Below are positions 52,067 through 62,500 of a DNA stretch of 64,000 bases, piece by piece. Below the pieces are notes generated by a model, which saw only the letters and a program-made list of their open reading frames with translations, had not been told where the DNA came from and ran no database searches. The DNA is from Calothrix sp. PCC 7716 (GTDB taxonomy: Bacteria; Cyanobacteriota; Cyanobacteriia; Cyanobacteriales; Nostocaceae): contig NZ_AP025019.1 of assembly GCF_019977735.1 (NCBI RefSeq), forward strand, positions 1 through 64,000. Direction: 5' to 3'. The translations under genes and the position numbers were made by a program. The first letter of the stretch is position 1. Each line of letters opens with the position of its first letter.

Positions 52067-55000
52067 TTACAAACCTACTGATAACCACTCATAAAAATTA
52101 GGTATTAATTGTTCAATCTGACGTAAGTATTGCGAAGCAGATTCTTCTAACACCATCACTACGCACCAACGACGTGTTTCAGCCCAACTTCTGAATAATG
52201 CTTTTACAACCTCAATTCCTCGTGCAATAGCGCTCAAAAGCATACTGAGACTAGTTTTGATTGGTGTATTATCGCCATCGTTAGGTTCCCAACCCTCGCC
52301 TACTTCTTGTATGGGGTTATCATTGGTATTCTCCCCTCCCATTGGGGGTTTCCCCTTACAATTAGGGGGGGGTGTGGATACCGATTTGGATAGTGACTTA
52401 ATCCCGTACTGCTTCTGAATTCCAGCTTCATAACGTGCTTGTTCGTCGGCTGCTTGTCGCGTGTGTTCTTCTTTTAGAGCGCGCTTATGTTCCCGGTATT
52501 TAATAACTTCGAGCGCAAATTCTAATTTCTCCTGGTTGAGGAAAAAATATTTAACCTGCTTACCTTTGGGACCAACTTTATGACTGTCTAGTTTTAATCC
52601 CAATTGGTCGAGTAGGGTGCCTAACAACCATATTGGTGGAAATTTTTGTGGAATAGTAAACCCAAGGATTGATTTAATGTAGGCTGCATTTTTTTTGGCA
52701 ATGTGTACCATCCGTGCTAATTCCAAGTCAGCCGCAGTTATTTCTGCCCCATCAACCAAACGTTCAACGATATTTGGTAGCCCTAGAAGATGCATTGCTA
52801 ACCAATCTGCTGAGTGATTTTTCCAATCGAAGCATACTGGGGAGTGCATTCGTTCTTGCCTATCCCTGGAGGCTACAATTTCTGGTGGTAACGGGTATAT
52901 GGCGCCTGTATTTGGTTCAATAATTGTCCCAGGAGATTTAGTAAGTAGACCTTCGAGTGCGATAATACTTTTAATCAAGTTCCCACCATCGTCTTCTTGT
53001 ACAAGTTCGGGTGTTACCTCCATTCCATAGGAGTCAGCAATGCGGAATTTTTCGCATTTATTCTTTTCTTCGGGAGATAGGTAGTCTTTGTTCTGTCGAG
53101 ACTTATACTCAGTGGCGGAAATATCTTCTGCTTTTGACACAGCTAAATAATGGGCTTGGTCTAATGTTTCCCCAGCAGCTTTTAGGTGATTTTGGGCGCC
53201 TATATCTTCTTGTTCACTCACGGGGATAATTGTGTTACCCATGTCTTTGAGCAAATCACGCAAATCAGCCCTTAAATTATTTAGAGATTCGTTGCGTTGT
53301 GCAAGTAACTGACAATGTGCTTCGAGCGCGTAATCTTTCTCAACACCCCGCTTGCCTGTTTCTCGGTCAATCTTAATTAAGAATGCTGTGATTTCGTTGG
53401 TTTCAAGTAATTTTTTTTGGATTTTTGTGGCGTTGGTTTCTTTGTAGCCGAATAAGGGACACGATGCCACCCATACGTAAATTGGGACAATCGGACGATA
53501 CCGATATAATTGTTGCGCGCATTCAGTAGCGGTTTGAGAAGATGCATGAAATACACCAAAAACCGCATCAAAGTGATATTTTGAAATATCAACGCCAGTA
53601 CCCAAGCTTGGAGAAGTAAGCAGCACTTCAACGTCTTTAACCGCGTTACTGATGTCCTCAATAAAAGCAACGTTCTCTTCGCTACCCGAATTATCTGAGT
53701 GGATACTCCATATTTTTATACCATTTGTGTCTTCTGTGTTGGCACCATTATCCGATGTGTCCATATCTGATGTTACATCAGATACTTTGCACTTAATTTT
53801 CTGGTTTGTTAGTAAAATTTCCAACTTCTTAATAAATCGCTTCGAGTCAGAAACCACCATCACCTTCTTACCTAACATTATCGAAGCTGCGATGCGCGCG
53901 ACTAATGCAGAAGGGTTTTTACCCTCGTACCAATAAATTGGGCGCCCACCGTTCTTATATTCATTTTTCACAATGCGCGGCTTTTCTCCTTCGGGACGCA
54001 TTGCTGCGAAGAAATTCATCGTCACGTCATCCATGTGCGCGTCTGCAATCACTACCAGTCTTGCGTTATACACGATATAGTGCAGTACTTCTAAAATTTG
54101 CGCGCGGTATTCTCTACAGGTTTTACTGTGCAGTAGGTGATTTAAGTACTGGCAAGCTTCGTCAATAAATACACACCCATATTTTAGGGACTGAGTATTG
54201 AGTTTGTGCAAGCTATCAATTGTAATACTAAGAGCCGTAACTTTTGCTAAATCCCCATATTTGAGTGCTGAGTACATTTCTGTATTCAGGCGCCGAGCTA
54301 AGTTCTTAAGCAAGTTAACCCGATGTCCATTGTTAAGAAATCTAACCGAAGGATAAAGTTTACGGAAAACGTGCATTAACTCAGTTTTAGCAGTGCCCAT
54401 ATCGCTCCACAACGCTACTAGCCCTTTGGTTGGTAGTAAGAATTTGTGCTTATTGGATGCATTGGAGGAAGGGGGGATGGGAGGAGTATCTGAGTACATT
54501 TCATCGTCCTTACTATAAAAGCACGTTTCTGTGTTTGAGCTACCCTGTGACTCCCACTCAGTCTCTGCTTCAAAGCCAAGAGCTTCGGTTAAGTACTTGA
54601 CATTAACTGTAATATCTGCGGGGTATAACTGCGATAAGCCTCGCTTTTTGCGGAAAAACCAATACCGATAATCCCGAAGACTTTTCGCGTCATCGATAAT
54701 ATCAGTTAATAATTTATTAGCATCGTAGGAAGCAGCGCGCGCGACGACAAAATCATCAACTCCTTTCTCTGGACCTGGTAACAACGCCACCTCACAAGTA
54801 CAGCCTGTTGCTTCAATCGCTTCGCCAGTACGTAGGGTCGCTTGGTATACCGACCACCGGGTATTCTGTTTAGATTCGTAGTCGAAAAGTATTATAAACT
54901 TCCGCCCTTTTTGACACATGGGTATTAAGTCAGGGTGCAGCCTCTCATCAAAGTCCTTCTTACCAACCCGTCCGTTCCAAATACCAGGCAGTGCAATTGC

Positions 55001-55573
55001 TACAAACCCCATTGACAGTAAACACGCTGCCTTCTTCTCCCCTTCGCACAGGATTATCGGAATTTCTGGATGTTTCTTTACCCATTCCCAAAATACAAGA
55101 GCATCGAATTTATCTTGTAGGCGCCGCGCCAATAAAGAATGATAACGTTTGATGCCGTACCGTTGTGCTATTAAATCCCATATACATTGCGGGACATCAA
55201 AGTAGGTGACGCGGTTCGATACCCCAGGCTGTGATTCATACTTAATAAGTTTACCCTTGGAGTTGATGCGGGGATAAGTCGGTTTGAACCGTCCCCAATC
55301 ACTTGGCGCCCAATTATCAAGGGGGTCTAATCCGCTAATCCACAAACCGCCTAATTCGACATGTTTGTAGCGTTTGAGAAAACCATCTGTTACTCGACCT
55401 GCATTTTTACGTGGGACGTTAATCGTAAATAAATAGTCGTAACCTGCTTCCCCTATTAGGTGAAGGAAATTTAAGACAATCAATGCAGGGTGTATGGCAC
55501 TTTGCACCGCTAGTTCATGGTACTCGGCGCCTGTGAGATTGTTGGGGTATTGAGGAGAGTTATTGTTACTCAC
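52067..55573 (-). CDS. Large plasmid replication protein: DUF3854 (TOPRIM-like) plus helicase domains (CyRepA1-like)
   Basis: 1168 residues from a GTG at 55573 with a GGGGG ribosome site. The N-terminal DUF3854/TOPRIM-like domain has ILCEGEKKAA (Glu177, Glu179), FIILFDYE (Asp231) and GVDDFV (272-275). A helicase-like ATPase follows: Walker A variant SDMGTAKTE (390-398), Walker B FIDEA (469-473), and a C-terminal helicase part (LLTSPSLGTGVDISKYHFDA, CAQQLYRYRP). The combination matches large cyanobacterial plasmid initiators described as CyRepA1-type. It would melt and prime the origin, for which the 21-bp iterons 274-335 bp upstream are the best candidates. The C-terminal 200 residues have no clear domain. 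Confidence 0.85.
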   Translation of the reverse strand: MSNNNSPQYPNNLTGAEYHELAVQSAIHPALIVLNFLHLIGEAGYDYLFTINVPRKNAGRVTDGFLKRYKHVELGGLWISGLDPLDNWAPSDWGRFKPTYPRINSKGKLIKYESQPGVSNRVTYFDVPQCIWDLIAQRYGIKRYHSLLARRLQDKFDALVFWEWVKKHPEIPIILCEGEKKAACLLSMGFVAIALPGIWNGRVGKKDFDERLHPDLIPMCQKGRKFIILFDYESKQNTRWSVYQATLRTGEAIEATGCTCEVALLPGPEKGVDDFVVARAASYDANKLLTDIIDDAKSLRDYRYWFFRKKRGLSQLYPADITVNVKYLTEALGFEAETEWESQGSSNTETCFYSKDDEMYSDTPPIPPSSNASNKHKFLLPTKGLVALWSDMGTAKTELMHVFRKLYPSVRFLNNGHRVNLLKNLARRLNTEMYSALKYGDLAKVTALSITIDSLHKLNTQSLKYGCVFIDEACQYLNHLLHSKTCREYRAQILEVLHYIVYNARLVVIADAHMDDVTMNFFAAMRPEGEKPRIVKNEYKNGGRPIYWYEGKNPSALVARIAASIMLGKKVMVVSDSKRFIKKLEILLTNQKIKCKVSDVTSDMDTSDNGANTEDTNGIKIWSIHSDNSGSEENVAFIEDISNAVKDVEVLLTSPSLGTGVDISKYHFDAVFGVFHASSQTATECAQQLYRYRPIVPIYVWVASCPLFGYKETNATKIQKKLLETNEITAFLIKIDRETGKRGVEKDYALEAHCQLLAQRNESLNNLRADLRDLLKDMGNTIIPVSEQEDIGAQNHLKAAGETLDQAHYLAVSKAEDISATEYKSRQNKDYLSPEEKNKCEKFRIADSYGMEVTPELVQEDDGGNLIKSIIALEGLLTKSPGTIIEPNTGAIYPLPPEIVASRDRQERMHSPVCFDWKNHSADWLAMHLLGLPNIVERLVDGAEITAADLELARMVHIAKKNAAYIKSILGFTIPQKFPPIWLLGTLLDQLGLKLDSHKVGPKGKQVKYFFLNQEKLEFALEVIKYREHKRALKEEHTRQAADEQARYEAGIQKQYGIKSLSKSVSTPPPNCKGKPPMGGENTNDNPIQEVGEGWEPNDGDNTPIKTSLSMLLSAIARGIEVVKALFRSWAETRRWCVVMVLEESASQYLRQIEQLIPNFYEWLSVGL

Positions 55574-55846
55574 TAGCTTTTACCCCCTTTGTAGGCATAA
55601 TTTCTCTGTCCGGATAAAGAAAACAGAGGAAGAAAAATTAAACGACAGGGAGATGACTCACCAGCTACGGATGCACTAAAAATGTTTATGTGACTCTGCA
55701 CGGTATTATCCCGCAAAAAACGAACAACACCAATAATCCAGCTGTATTTGTACCCCCCTTTTTGCGCCCATCAATATTCATCAATATTTATCTAGTTGTA
55801 AACTGAGCTTGTAACGCTTATGTAGCAAGACTTTCAAAAAAGTGAA

Positions 55847-55908
55847 GTCATGCGATGGGGCATTTTGGTCACACGATGGGGCATTTAAGTCACACGATGG
55901 GGCATTTT
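55847..55908. repeat. Three direct iterons, 21-bp period
   Basis: Units start at 55847, 55868 and 55889: GTCATGCGATGGGGCATTTT, GTCACACGATGGGGCATTTA and GTCACACGATGGGGCATTTT. The core CGATGGGGCATTT is identical in all three. The 21-bp period places each unit on the same DNA face, as in plasmid initiator binding sites. Confidence 0.82.
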
Positions 55909-55971
55909 TTGTAAACTGCTATAATTCTTATACAGCAGGCATTTGATGCCATTTTTTTCAACTATTTTTTG

Positions 55972-55990
55972 GTTTACAAAGCTGTAAACT
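55972..55990. repeat. Inverted repeat with TGTAAACT motif
   Basis: GTTTACA-AAGC-TGTAAAC. The motif TGTAAACT also occurs at 55797 and 55910, flanking the iterons. Confidence 0.6.
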
Positions 55991-56112
55991 CATGTTGTTA
56001 ACTACTTTATTGTGTCCAGAATGCTATATAAAAGCCTGAAATCTGCTCTGGACAATGGTTGTATAATCCTAATACCTCGACCAAATTGTATTAAGAAATG
56101 TAAATTTTAATG

Positions 56113-57993
56113 CTAAGTAGATTGGTTCGCTAAAAAATCAATGCCTGCTAAAAGTTGTTGTGCTTGCTTGGAATCAATTTTTCGTTGACCTTGCTCAACC
56201 AAGCACAGCCAAGTTTTACTTTTACCAGCCCAATTTGCCAAATCCTTTTGGCTTACACCCTTGCTAACCCTTGTTGAGCGAATATCTACTCTAGTCAAGA
56301 TAAGTTGGGACTGATTATCAGTAGGTTTTAGTTTTGATGGTTTGGACTTTTCTTGGAGCAATTGCGGAATGGGTTGCGGAGGTAGAATACTTAATTTCGC
56401 TTTCCACAATTGATCAAGAATTTTTTCCTTACGCCAGTTAGATGGTTTTTCAGCTTCGCTATTGGGTATTAACCATTCTGGATAGGTTTCCTTATCAAAT
56501 ATTACACACCACCCCATACTCATTAACAGCGTTAAAGCGCTATCCCACCGTTGTTTTAAATTGTAGGCTTCTTGTTTCCTTTGACGTGCTATCCTAATTC
56601 GTGCATCTAACTCTATGGTTTCCAACAAAGTTCCGACTTTGTGTTCATACTGATTTTTATCGTGCATTTTAATCCGACTTGTCATTGTGAGGTGGATTGC
56701 TAGTTTAAGCGCCAATTCATCATGATATGGGTCAATTTTTAAAATTTCAGTGGCAAGCCAACCAAATTGAAGTAGAGCTTCTCCAGCTTTGTTCCCCATC
56801 CGATTAAGCCATTTTTCAGCCCAAGGTCCCGGACTAACCTCGAGATAAATCTCTTTTGGTGCCTCAATTTTACCTGTAAACAAATTCATTTGACCCCTAG
56901 CATCAACCTCAATTACCCATAGTGGGGAAACACTTACACTTGCATCAACTGTTTTACCTTTGGGCTTACCTTCAAACCAAGTACACTTCATGAACATTCT
57001 TCCTAAATGAAATGCAATGCTTGCAAGTTCTGCCAGTTTTTCTGATTTATTTGCACGATGCTTTTTATCCCAGCCCATCATTTTGATTACGTTGGAACCT
57101 TGTAATCTAAATTTAGAAGGAAAAGTATTTTGGTATTTGAAAGCATACGATGCAAAAACGAGTTGTAGTTTTGCAGCTTCAATACCTATCAAATTAATAA
57201 CTTGCCGTACCGCTTCCAGCGCCAGTATTTCACTATCTTTCTCTCCAGCAATGAATACCTCGACACGGTTGTTTGCATTATTTTTTGAAATAACTTCAAA
57301 AACACCATGTTGGTTAGCATCACTTTTCCATTTATCTTGGCGATAATGGGATTCAACTCCTGCCCGCAGCGGTGTTGGAGTTGCTAAACCTGCAATTTTT
57401 AATAATTGTAGTTCGGTTAATGGTATTGGATTTGATGATATTTCAAATATATTTTCTAATGTTGATAAAGTCAAATTATGTAAATCTGCTCTTTTCATTA
57501 ACTCAGTTGCAGCCATAAGCGCGCATAACTGAATAATTTTATCTTCTGTAAAAAAAAACTGTGTATTACTTTGATTATTAATATTAATTTCAATTTGATT
57601 CGTTTGTGCTTCATCACCTAATGTAACTATGTTAGATAAAAAATCTTGATTATTACCTTGTGCGTCTTGATAAAAATTTATAAATGCTTCGTGTTCCGAC
57701 TGCAAAAAATTTAATAATTTATTAGAATCATTAGATAATCTCTGAGCTTTTTGTAACCATTTATACTTAGCTTCCCAAAAATTATCTGGAATTGTAAAAT
57801 ATTTTTCTAAAAATGTTAATCCGACACCAAGCTGTGAGTTCTTTAAAATAATTTGCCATTTTCTAGGTGAGTAAATGTGTCCTTCCTCTTCTCTTACATC
57901 TGGGTCAAGCTGTGTAATTCGCTCTAAAAGGAATTCTTCTATTAAACGTATTGTTGTAATTTTAAAGCTATCTAAGGTATTTTGAGATGCCAT
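56113..57993 (-). CDS. Large plasmid protein with C-terminal HTH (XRE-like) domain
   Basis: 626 residues. Most of it matches no family I recognise: a helical N-terminal 300 residues, then a middle with WFEGKPKGKTVDASVSVSPL and LEVSPGPWAEKWLN. The C-terminal 45 residues form a helix-turn-helix (STRVSKGVSQKDLANWAG, KSKTWLCLVEQGQRKI) of the XRE type. It sits just upstream of the putative origin on the same strand as the replication genes. A role in copy-number control, initiation or partition is possible; none is shown by motifs. Confidence 0.75.
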   Translation of the reverse strand: MASQNTLDSFKITTIRLIEEFLLERITQLDPDVREEEGHIYSPRKWQIILKNSQLGVGLTFLEKYFTIPDNFWEAKYKWLQKAQRLSNDSNKLLNFLQSEHEAFINFYQDAQGNNQDFLSNIVTLGDEAQTNQIEININNQSNTQFFFTEDKIIQLCALMAATELMKRADLHNLTLSTLENIFEISSNPIPLTELQLLKIAGLATPTPLRAGVESHYRQDKWKSDANQHGVFEVISKNNANNRVEVFIAGEKDSEILALEAVRQVINLIGIEAAKLQLVFASYAFKYQNTFPSKFRLQGSNVIKMMGWDKKHRANKSEKLAELASIAFHLGRMFMKCTWFEGKPKGKTVDASVSVSPLWVIEVDARGQMNLFTGKIEAPKEIYLEVSPGPWAEKWLNRMGNKAGEALLQFGWLATEILKIDPYHDELALKLAIHLTMTSRIKMHDKNQYEHKVGTLLETIELDARIRIARQRKQEAYNLKQRWDSALTLLMSMGWCVIFDKETYPEWLIPNSEAEKPSNWRKEKILDQLWKAKLSILPPQPIPQLLQEKSKPSKLKPTDNQSQLILTRVDIRSTRVSKGVSQKDLANWAGKSKTWLCLVEQGQRKIDSKQAQQLLAGIDFLANQST

Positions 57994-58712
57994 AATACTT
58001 AATTTACATAGTATATATTTTTTATTGCTAATTATAGCATAGTATTCTTGTTATAATATCAATACAAATTTTAGTCAATATTTCCAAATTATTCAGGAAT
58101 AAAATTATTGCTTTTGTAATCAAACGACTAATATAAATATTAAGTAAAAACCCTAGCAATAGCATTGCCTGGTGACCAAGTTGAATTATCAGAGGGTATT
58201 CATCTGTCATTTCTACTAATATCCCATCAAGATGCATTTTCAAGCAAAGCAGTATTATAAGTGTAGCAAAGACAACGTAATACTTAAATATGATTTTTAG
58301 CGATACCAGAGAAAGCGGGTTCCAAAAGCATCGCTTGTTTTTGATCTGAACATCACAAAATCGTGTTGTTTTCTTTACCTTACAGAATACAGAAGAGCGC
58401 CAAACGGGCTAACACCCCACGCTTGAACCGAAAATCAAGCATTTCAGAAACAAGTGGCACCTCGAATGATAGCTTAAAAAGCCTATTAATTCGTTTGGGT
58501 AAGGGGTCAGACCTACCACTTGCTCTTCTGTATCCTTACAGGCAGTCAGGTGTCAACCTACAGAAATGCCTACACGATCTGAAGCTAGCAAGTGTGGGTT
58601 CGCGGATCCACACATTGGTATTATTAAGTCACTTTTGTCCAAAGTCCAAAAATACAAAAAATATAAAGTTTTGATTTTGTTTTAAACCACATCAAGTCCG
58701 TGCATTGATACA
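57994..58712. other. Non-coding stretch, no supported gene
   Basis: Short open frames at 58028-58243 (minus) and 58363-58674 (plus) lack motifs and good ribosome sites. An imperfect palindrome around TGTGG..CCACA lies near 58594-58613. Confidence 0.4.
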
Positions 58713-59009
58713 TCAAGTTTCAATCAAACCGTATTCTTTTTCAAGTGTATGCAATACCTTTTCTTGTACATATTGTGTTGGGCTTAAACTCTTAACTGTT
58801 AACCAGAACTGGGCAACCCTCTTTCGATTGGTTTTATTTTCCTCAGTTCCAACTTTGAGCTTATTAATAGTTTAATAGTTGCTATCATAATTCTCTGCAT
58901 TACAAGCTAAAAATTCCACGACCAAAACAATTTTGATTTTAGCTGCAAATCCCCGAAGCATATCAAATTTACGGTTAGATGAGGAAGTGCGAGAAATAGA
59001 TGCTTGATA
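58713..59009 (-). pseudogene. Broken small plasmid gene with one internal stop
   Basis: A single frame from about 59009 to a TGA at 58713 is interrupted by one TAA at 58872. It reads RKFDMLRGFAAKIKIVLVVE, FLACNAENYDSNY, stop, then TINKLKVGTEENKTNRKRVA, QFWLTVKSLSPTQYVQEKVL and ends EKEYGLIET. Both halves look coding and share the frame, so a point mutation probably broke one gene of about 90-100 residues. A possible ATG is at 58961. Family not recognised. Confidence 0.5.
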
Positions 59010-59573
59010 CTACTAATAATTTTATTCAGGAATAATTAAATTGAAAATAAATTAAATTTGTAATTAAAAATGTAAATACAAATTTAATATTTTAATTTTA
59101 TTGATTTTGATCTCATTCAAAAGAATTACTATTATTGATTTTAATATAGTATCTAATGACAATTATTCTAATAGTTATTTCATCATAAATATCTACAAAT
59201 AATCAGCATAATTTAATCCATAACTGCAAGGTATAGACATCTTGTTAATATCTACCCTCTTTCTTAAAAGTTTCTACAAAAAGCTTTTAACCCCATGCGA
59301 AATGGAGTTGGAGAGTTTTAATCATTAACAACAATTATTTAAATATAATTTAAGTTGCCAATTGCTTGTTATTAAAAAATTAAGTTCTAAATCCATTTAA
59401 TAAACATTACTTTAAAATAATCACAATTATGAGTAGTGAATAATCATAGGCTTGCAATTTGCGTGACTAGATGCGTCGCAAGTTACACTATACGCAAAAC
59501 TTGACACAACAAAGTACACTTACTCATGGTAAGCATGATTTCATATATTTTATGGTGAGGCATGGCGCCTACA
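59010..59573. other. Very AT-rich intergenic region
   Basis: Runs of A and T with short repeats of AAATTTAAT type between 59030 and 59220; no gene recognised. It could hold a partition site or a secondary origin, but no clean iterons were seen. Confidence 0.4.
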
Positions 59574-62500
59574 CTACCCACCATCTACTAACAATTCCTC
59601 AATACTTTCAGTGTCAACTAATGCATACAATTGCAGTATTAACTCAACAAACTGTTGCTGTAACCCATACTCAATTTTACTAACGCATGAAAGAAGGTTT
59701 TCCCACCCGTGTGCCACAGCAATGCTTACTAATTCATAAGCAGCTGTAACTGGGTCAGTAATTGCAGTTTCGGCTATTAGCGGCAAGTACGTTCGTATAA
59801 TCCATTGTTCATCATCAAATGAATTAGCTGTAGTTGGACTATCTTTACCTACAGCAGCGAGTGTATTTCTAATTAGCTTGACCGCAGCGCGCCATCCACC
59901 GAAGTGCTTCATCAATTGAGAGATGCGCTCTTGCTTTACCTTACAAATATATGAATGCGCCTCAAGCTCTGCTTCAACCTCTCTTTGCTTGGGAGAGAAA
60001 ATACCGCGCGCGATTAGATTACCAATAGCGTTCATCACCATTAACATTGTCCTCTGCTCACCACCCGCACTCATAGGCGACAATTCAGCAGCAGTAGTCA
60101 CACCATATTTCACACCCGGCAAGTGAGCAACAATTGGTGATAAGTCATATTCACCCACAAAATAATATGTTAGTGATTCATCCAATCTCAGGTGCGAACG
60201 CAGTCTTCCAATTTCCTGTAATACCTCGGCATCAACCAACCCGTCAATATAGTCTTGTTGAGTGTACTCCTGTAATGGCTTAATCAATAAAACCACACCA
60301 GCAGTAGGCATATGACATATTAAATTTAATAATACTTTAGTATTATTATTCGATTTATTCCTTTTGCGTATATACTCATCTTTCATCAATAGTGAGTATT
60401 CTGCCTTCATTTCCCCTATATTGGCATAAGGCACCCCAATCCCTATCAAAGCACTAACATCACTAAACCTGTTGACACCCCTACTATCCCGGAAATGATA
60501 CCCATCTCCTTCATGAGCAAACGCCTTACGCTCAATGCAACCAACCAAAACATTTGAATTGTTTGATTTTTCTTGCTCAAGTTTGACTATCGCGTCTCTG
60601 AGTGCATCGACTCTGGTTTGTTGCGTTTCCCTACGGTCGCGACCTAATACTCCCATATCAGGAATATGCACTATCTCCAGATTAGAATAATCAGGTGTTT
60701 CTGTTTCCAGTACTAATATGTGTTCTTTTTCTATGCCCAATTTTAAGCGTAGATTTTCAACTGGCATTGTGCCGTCAAGATAGATATTAAATGCTGCCGC
60801 ACGTGCTACCTCACGATGGCGCCCGTCAAATTCATGAATTGTTAGTACACCATTATTAAAACTAAAGTAACCAGGTATATATCCTGCCCATACTTCGAGC
60901 ATTGGCACTAACCAATTCAATGGTAATGATTCTAATTTCTCATATGCCTCACTATTATGTTGACCACGCAATGCCTTATTAAATTTGGTTACATTATCCC
61001 TTTCTTGTTTCGATAGTTTACTTGTATCAAGTCTATCGGGTAATTCAGCAAGAAAATCGAGGTTGTGTACACTATTATCAATTAAATCCCTTACTACATC
61101 AATAATGGAGGTAGGTGCCTTGCCCAATAAAGAATGAATATCATTATCATCCAGACCATAACGACCTAATTCACCTTTAGGTGTTTCAAATAATTTAAGT
61201 AATACTTTACACACTATTATTAAAGGTGAGTCGGGAGGGAATTGATTGAGAAATTCAGTTTGGTTAATGAAGGTGGACATATATGGCGCCAAGGGTGAGT
61301 TATACAAATCACCAATACGCACTTCAATCTTTTTTTTACTACGTATTAATACAGATGCTTCATCCCAGAAGGCGCCTACTTTCTCGTAATCATAATTAGT
61401 CGGTAAGGGCGTACTATTAGGATGTAATCGTATTTGTGGGTGTTTAAGTGCTTCCATTCTTTCGGATAAATAACCGAATGAGTCACCGCTACCTTGTTGA
61501 CATAGATTCAATAAGTTACATCCCTGACAAATTATATTATCACTCGATTCGAGGTCGAGGTTTTTCTTTCGAGTGGCACCAAACATGTAGTGTCGCGCGC
61601 AATTAGCAATGATGTCCGGTTTACCCTTACCCGAAGTGTGTGTAAGAAATTGTTTACCCTCTTGTGTTAGTCGAGTTGGGTCTTTATCCAAACCACCATG
61701 TCGGGGGAATACATCAACAAAGTTTTTTTCAATAGTAATGGTAGTTGGGTTGCGGTGGTCAGAGGCAAGATACATCAATTGGTCAACACCCATATAATCA
61801 GCAGTCAAACTACCAACGGTATGTGACTTACCTAACCCTGGCGCCGATTTATCGAGTATGTGTGACCATCCCTTTAATACTGCTTCCTTCCATATAGTCA
61901 CCCGTTCATGGTTAGCATAAATGATTTTAGGACATCCTAATTCAACATAATCACCATAGGTAGGCAGGAAACCTGGTACATATTTAATCGTTTTTTCTTG
62001 TAATGGTAATTCGGGTGCAAAAAATGGTTTTTGTGTACTACGAGTTAGACAGCGTTTAATTCGACTAATTTCTTTTTTGACACTATCCCAGAATTGGTTG
62101 GGGTGACGTGCCATACCATCGAACTGTTGCCAGCTTATTAATTCGTACTCACCCAAATACTCATCACCATCAAGGCAATTTTTATCAATTTGACCCCACC
62201 ATGCTACCTGTAATGTATACCCCCATTTCTTGAGTAGGTAATATGTATTACGGTATTGACGCATTACTTGTTTATTGGCAATGGCGCCTGCATCCGCCCA
62301 TAATACTACATTCTTCGTTCCATTGAGCATGTTACTTGCTGCACTAAGGTAACGTTTGAATGTCTCAACACTAGCAATAAAGTTACCACCACTGGCGCCT
62401 ATTACTAACAATTGACGCAGTTGGGCTATTATATACGCCTTCAATATACCCTCTGATATGTTGATAAACTCGGCTAGTGTTTTATCACTTTGGTAATTTT

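Larger units (their letters stand above)
55574..56112. other. Putative origin of replication region
   Basis: Between two large minus-strand genes. Contains three 21-bp iterons (55847-55908), three TGTAAACT motifs and an inverted repeat (55972-55990). No gene seen. Confidence 0.65.

Noticed and set aside
55847-55908. Possible CRISPR array
   Set aside because: Three 20-bp units separated by a single base have no spacers; they are iterons.
58028-58243. 71-codon minus-strand frame, hydrophobic
   Set aside because: Ile/Leu-rich as expected of AT-rich non-coding DNA; no ribosome site or motif.
58590-58620. tRNA-like segment with GTTCGCGGATCC
   Set aside because: No acceptor or anticodon arms can be drawn around it.
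58363-58674. 103-codon plus-strand frame
   Set aside because: Basic low-complexity product without motif; region looks non-coding on both strands.
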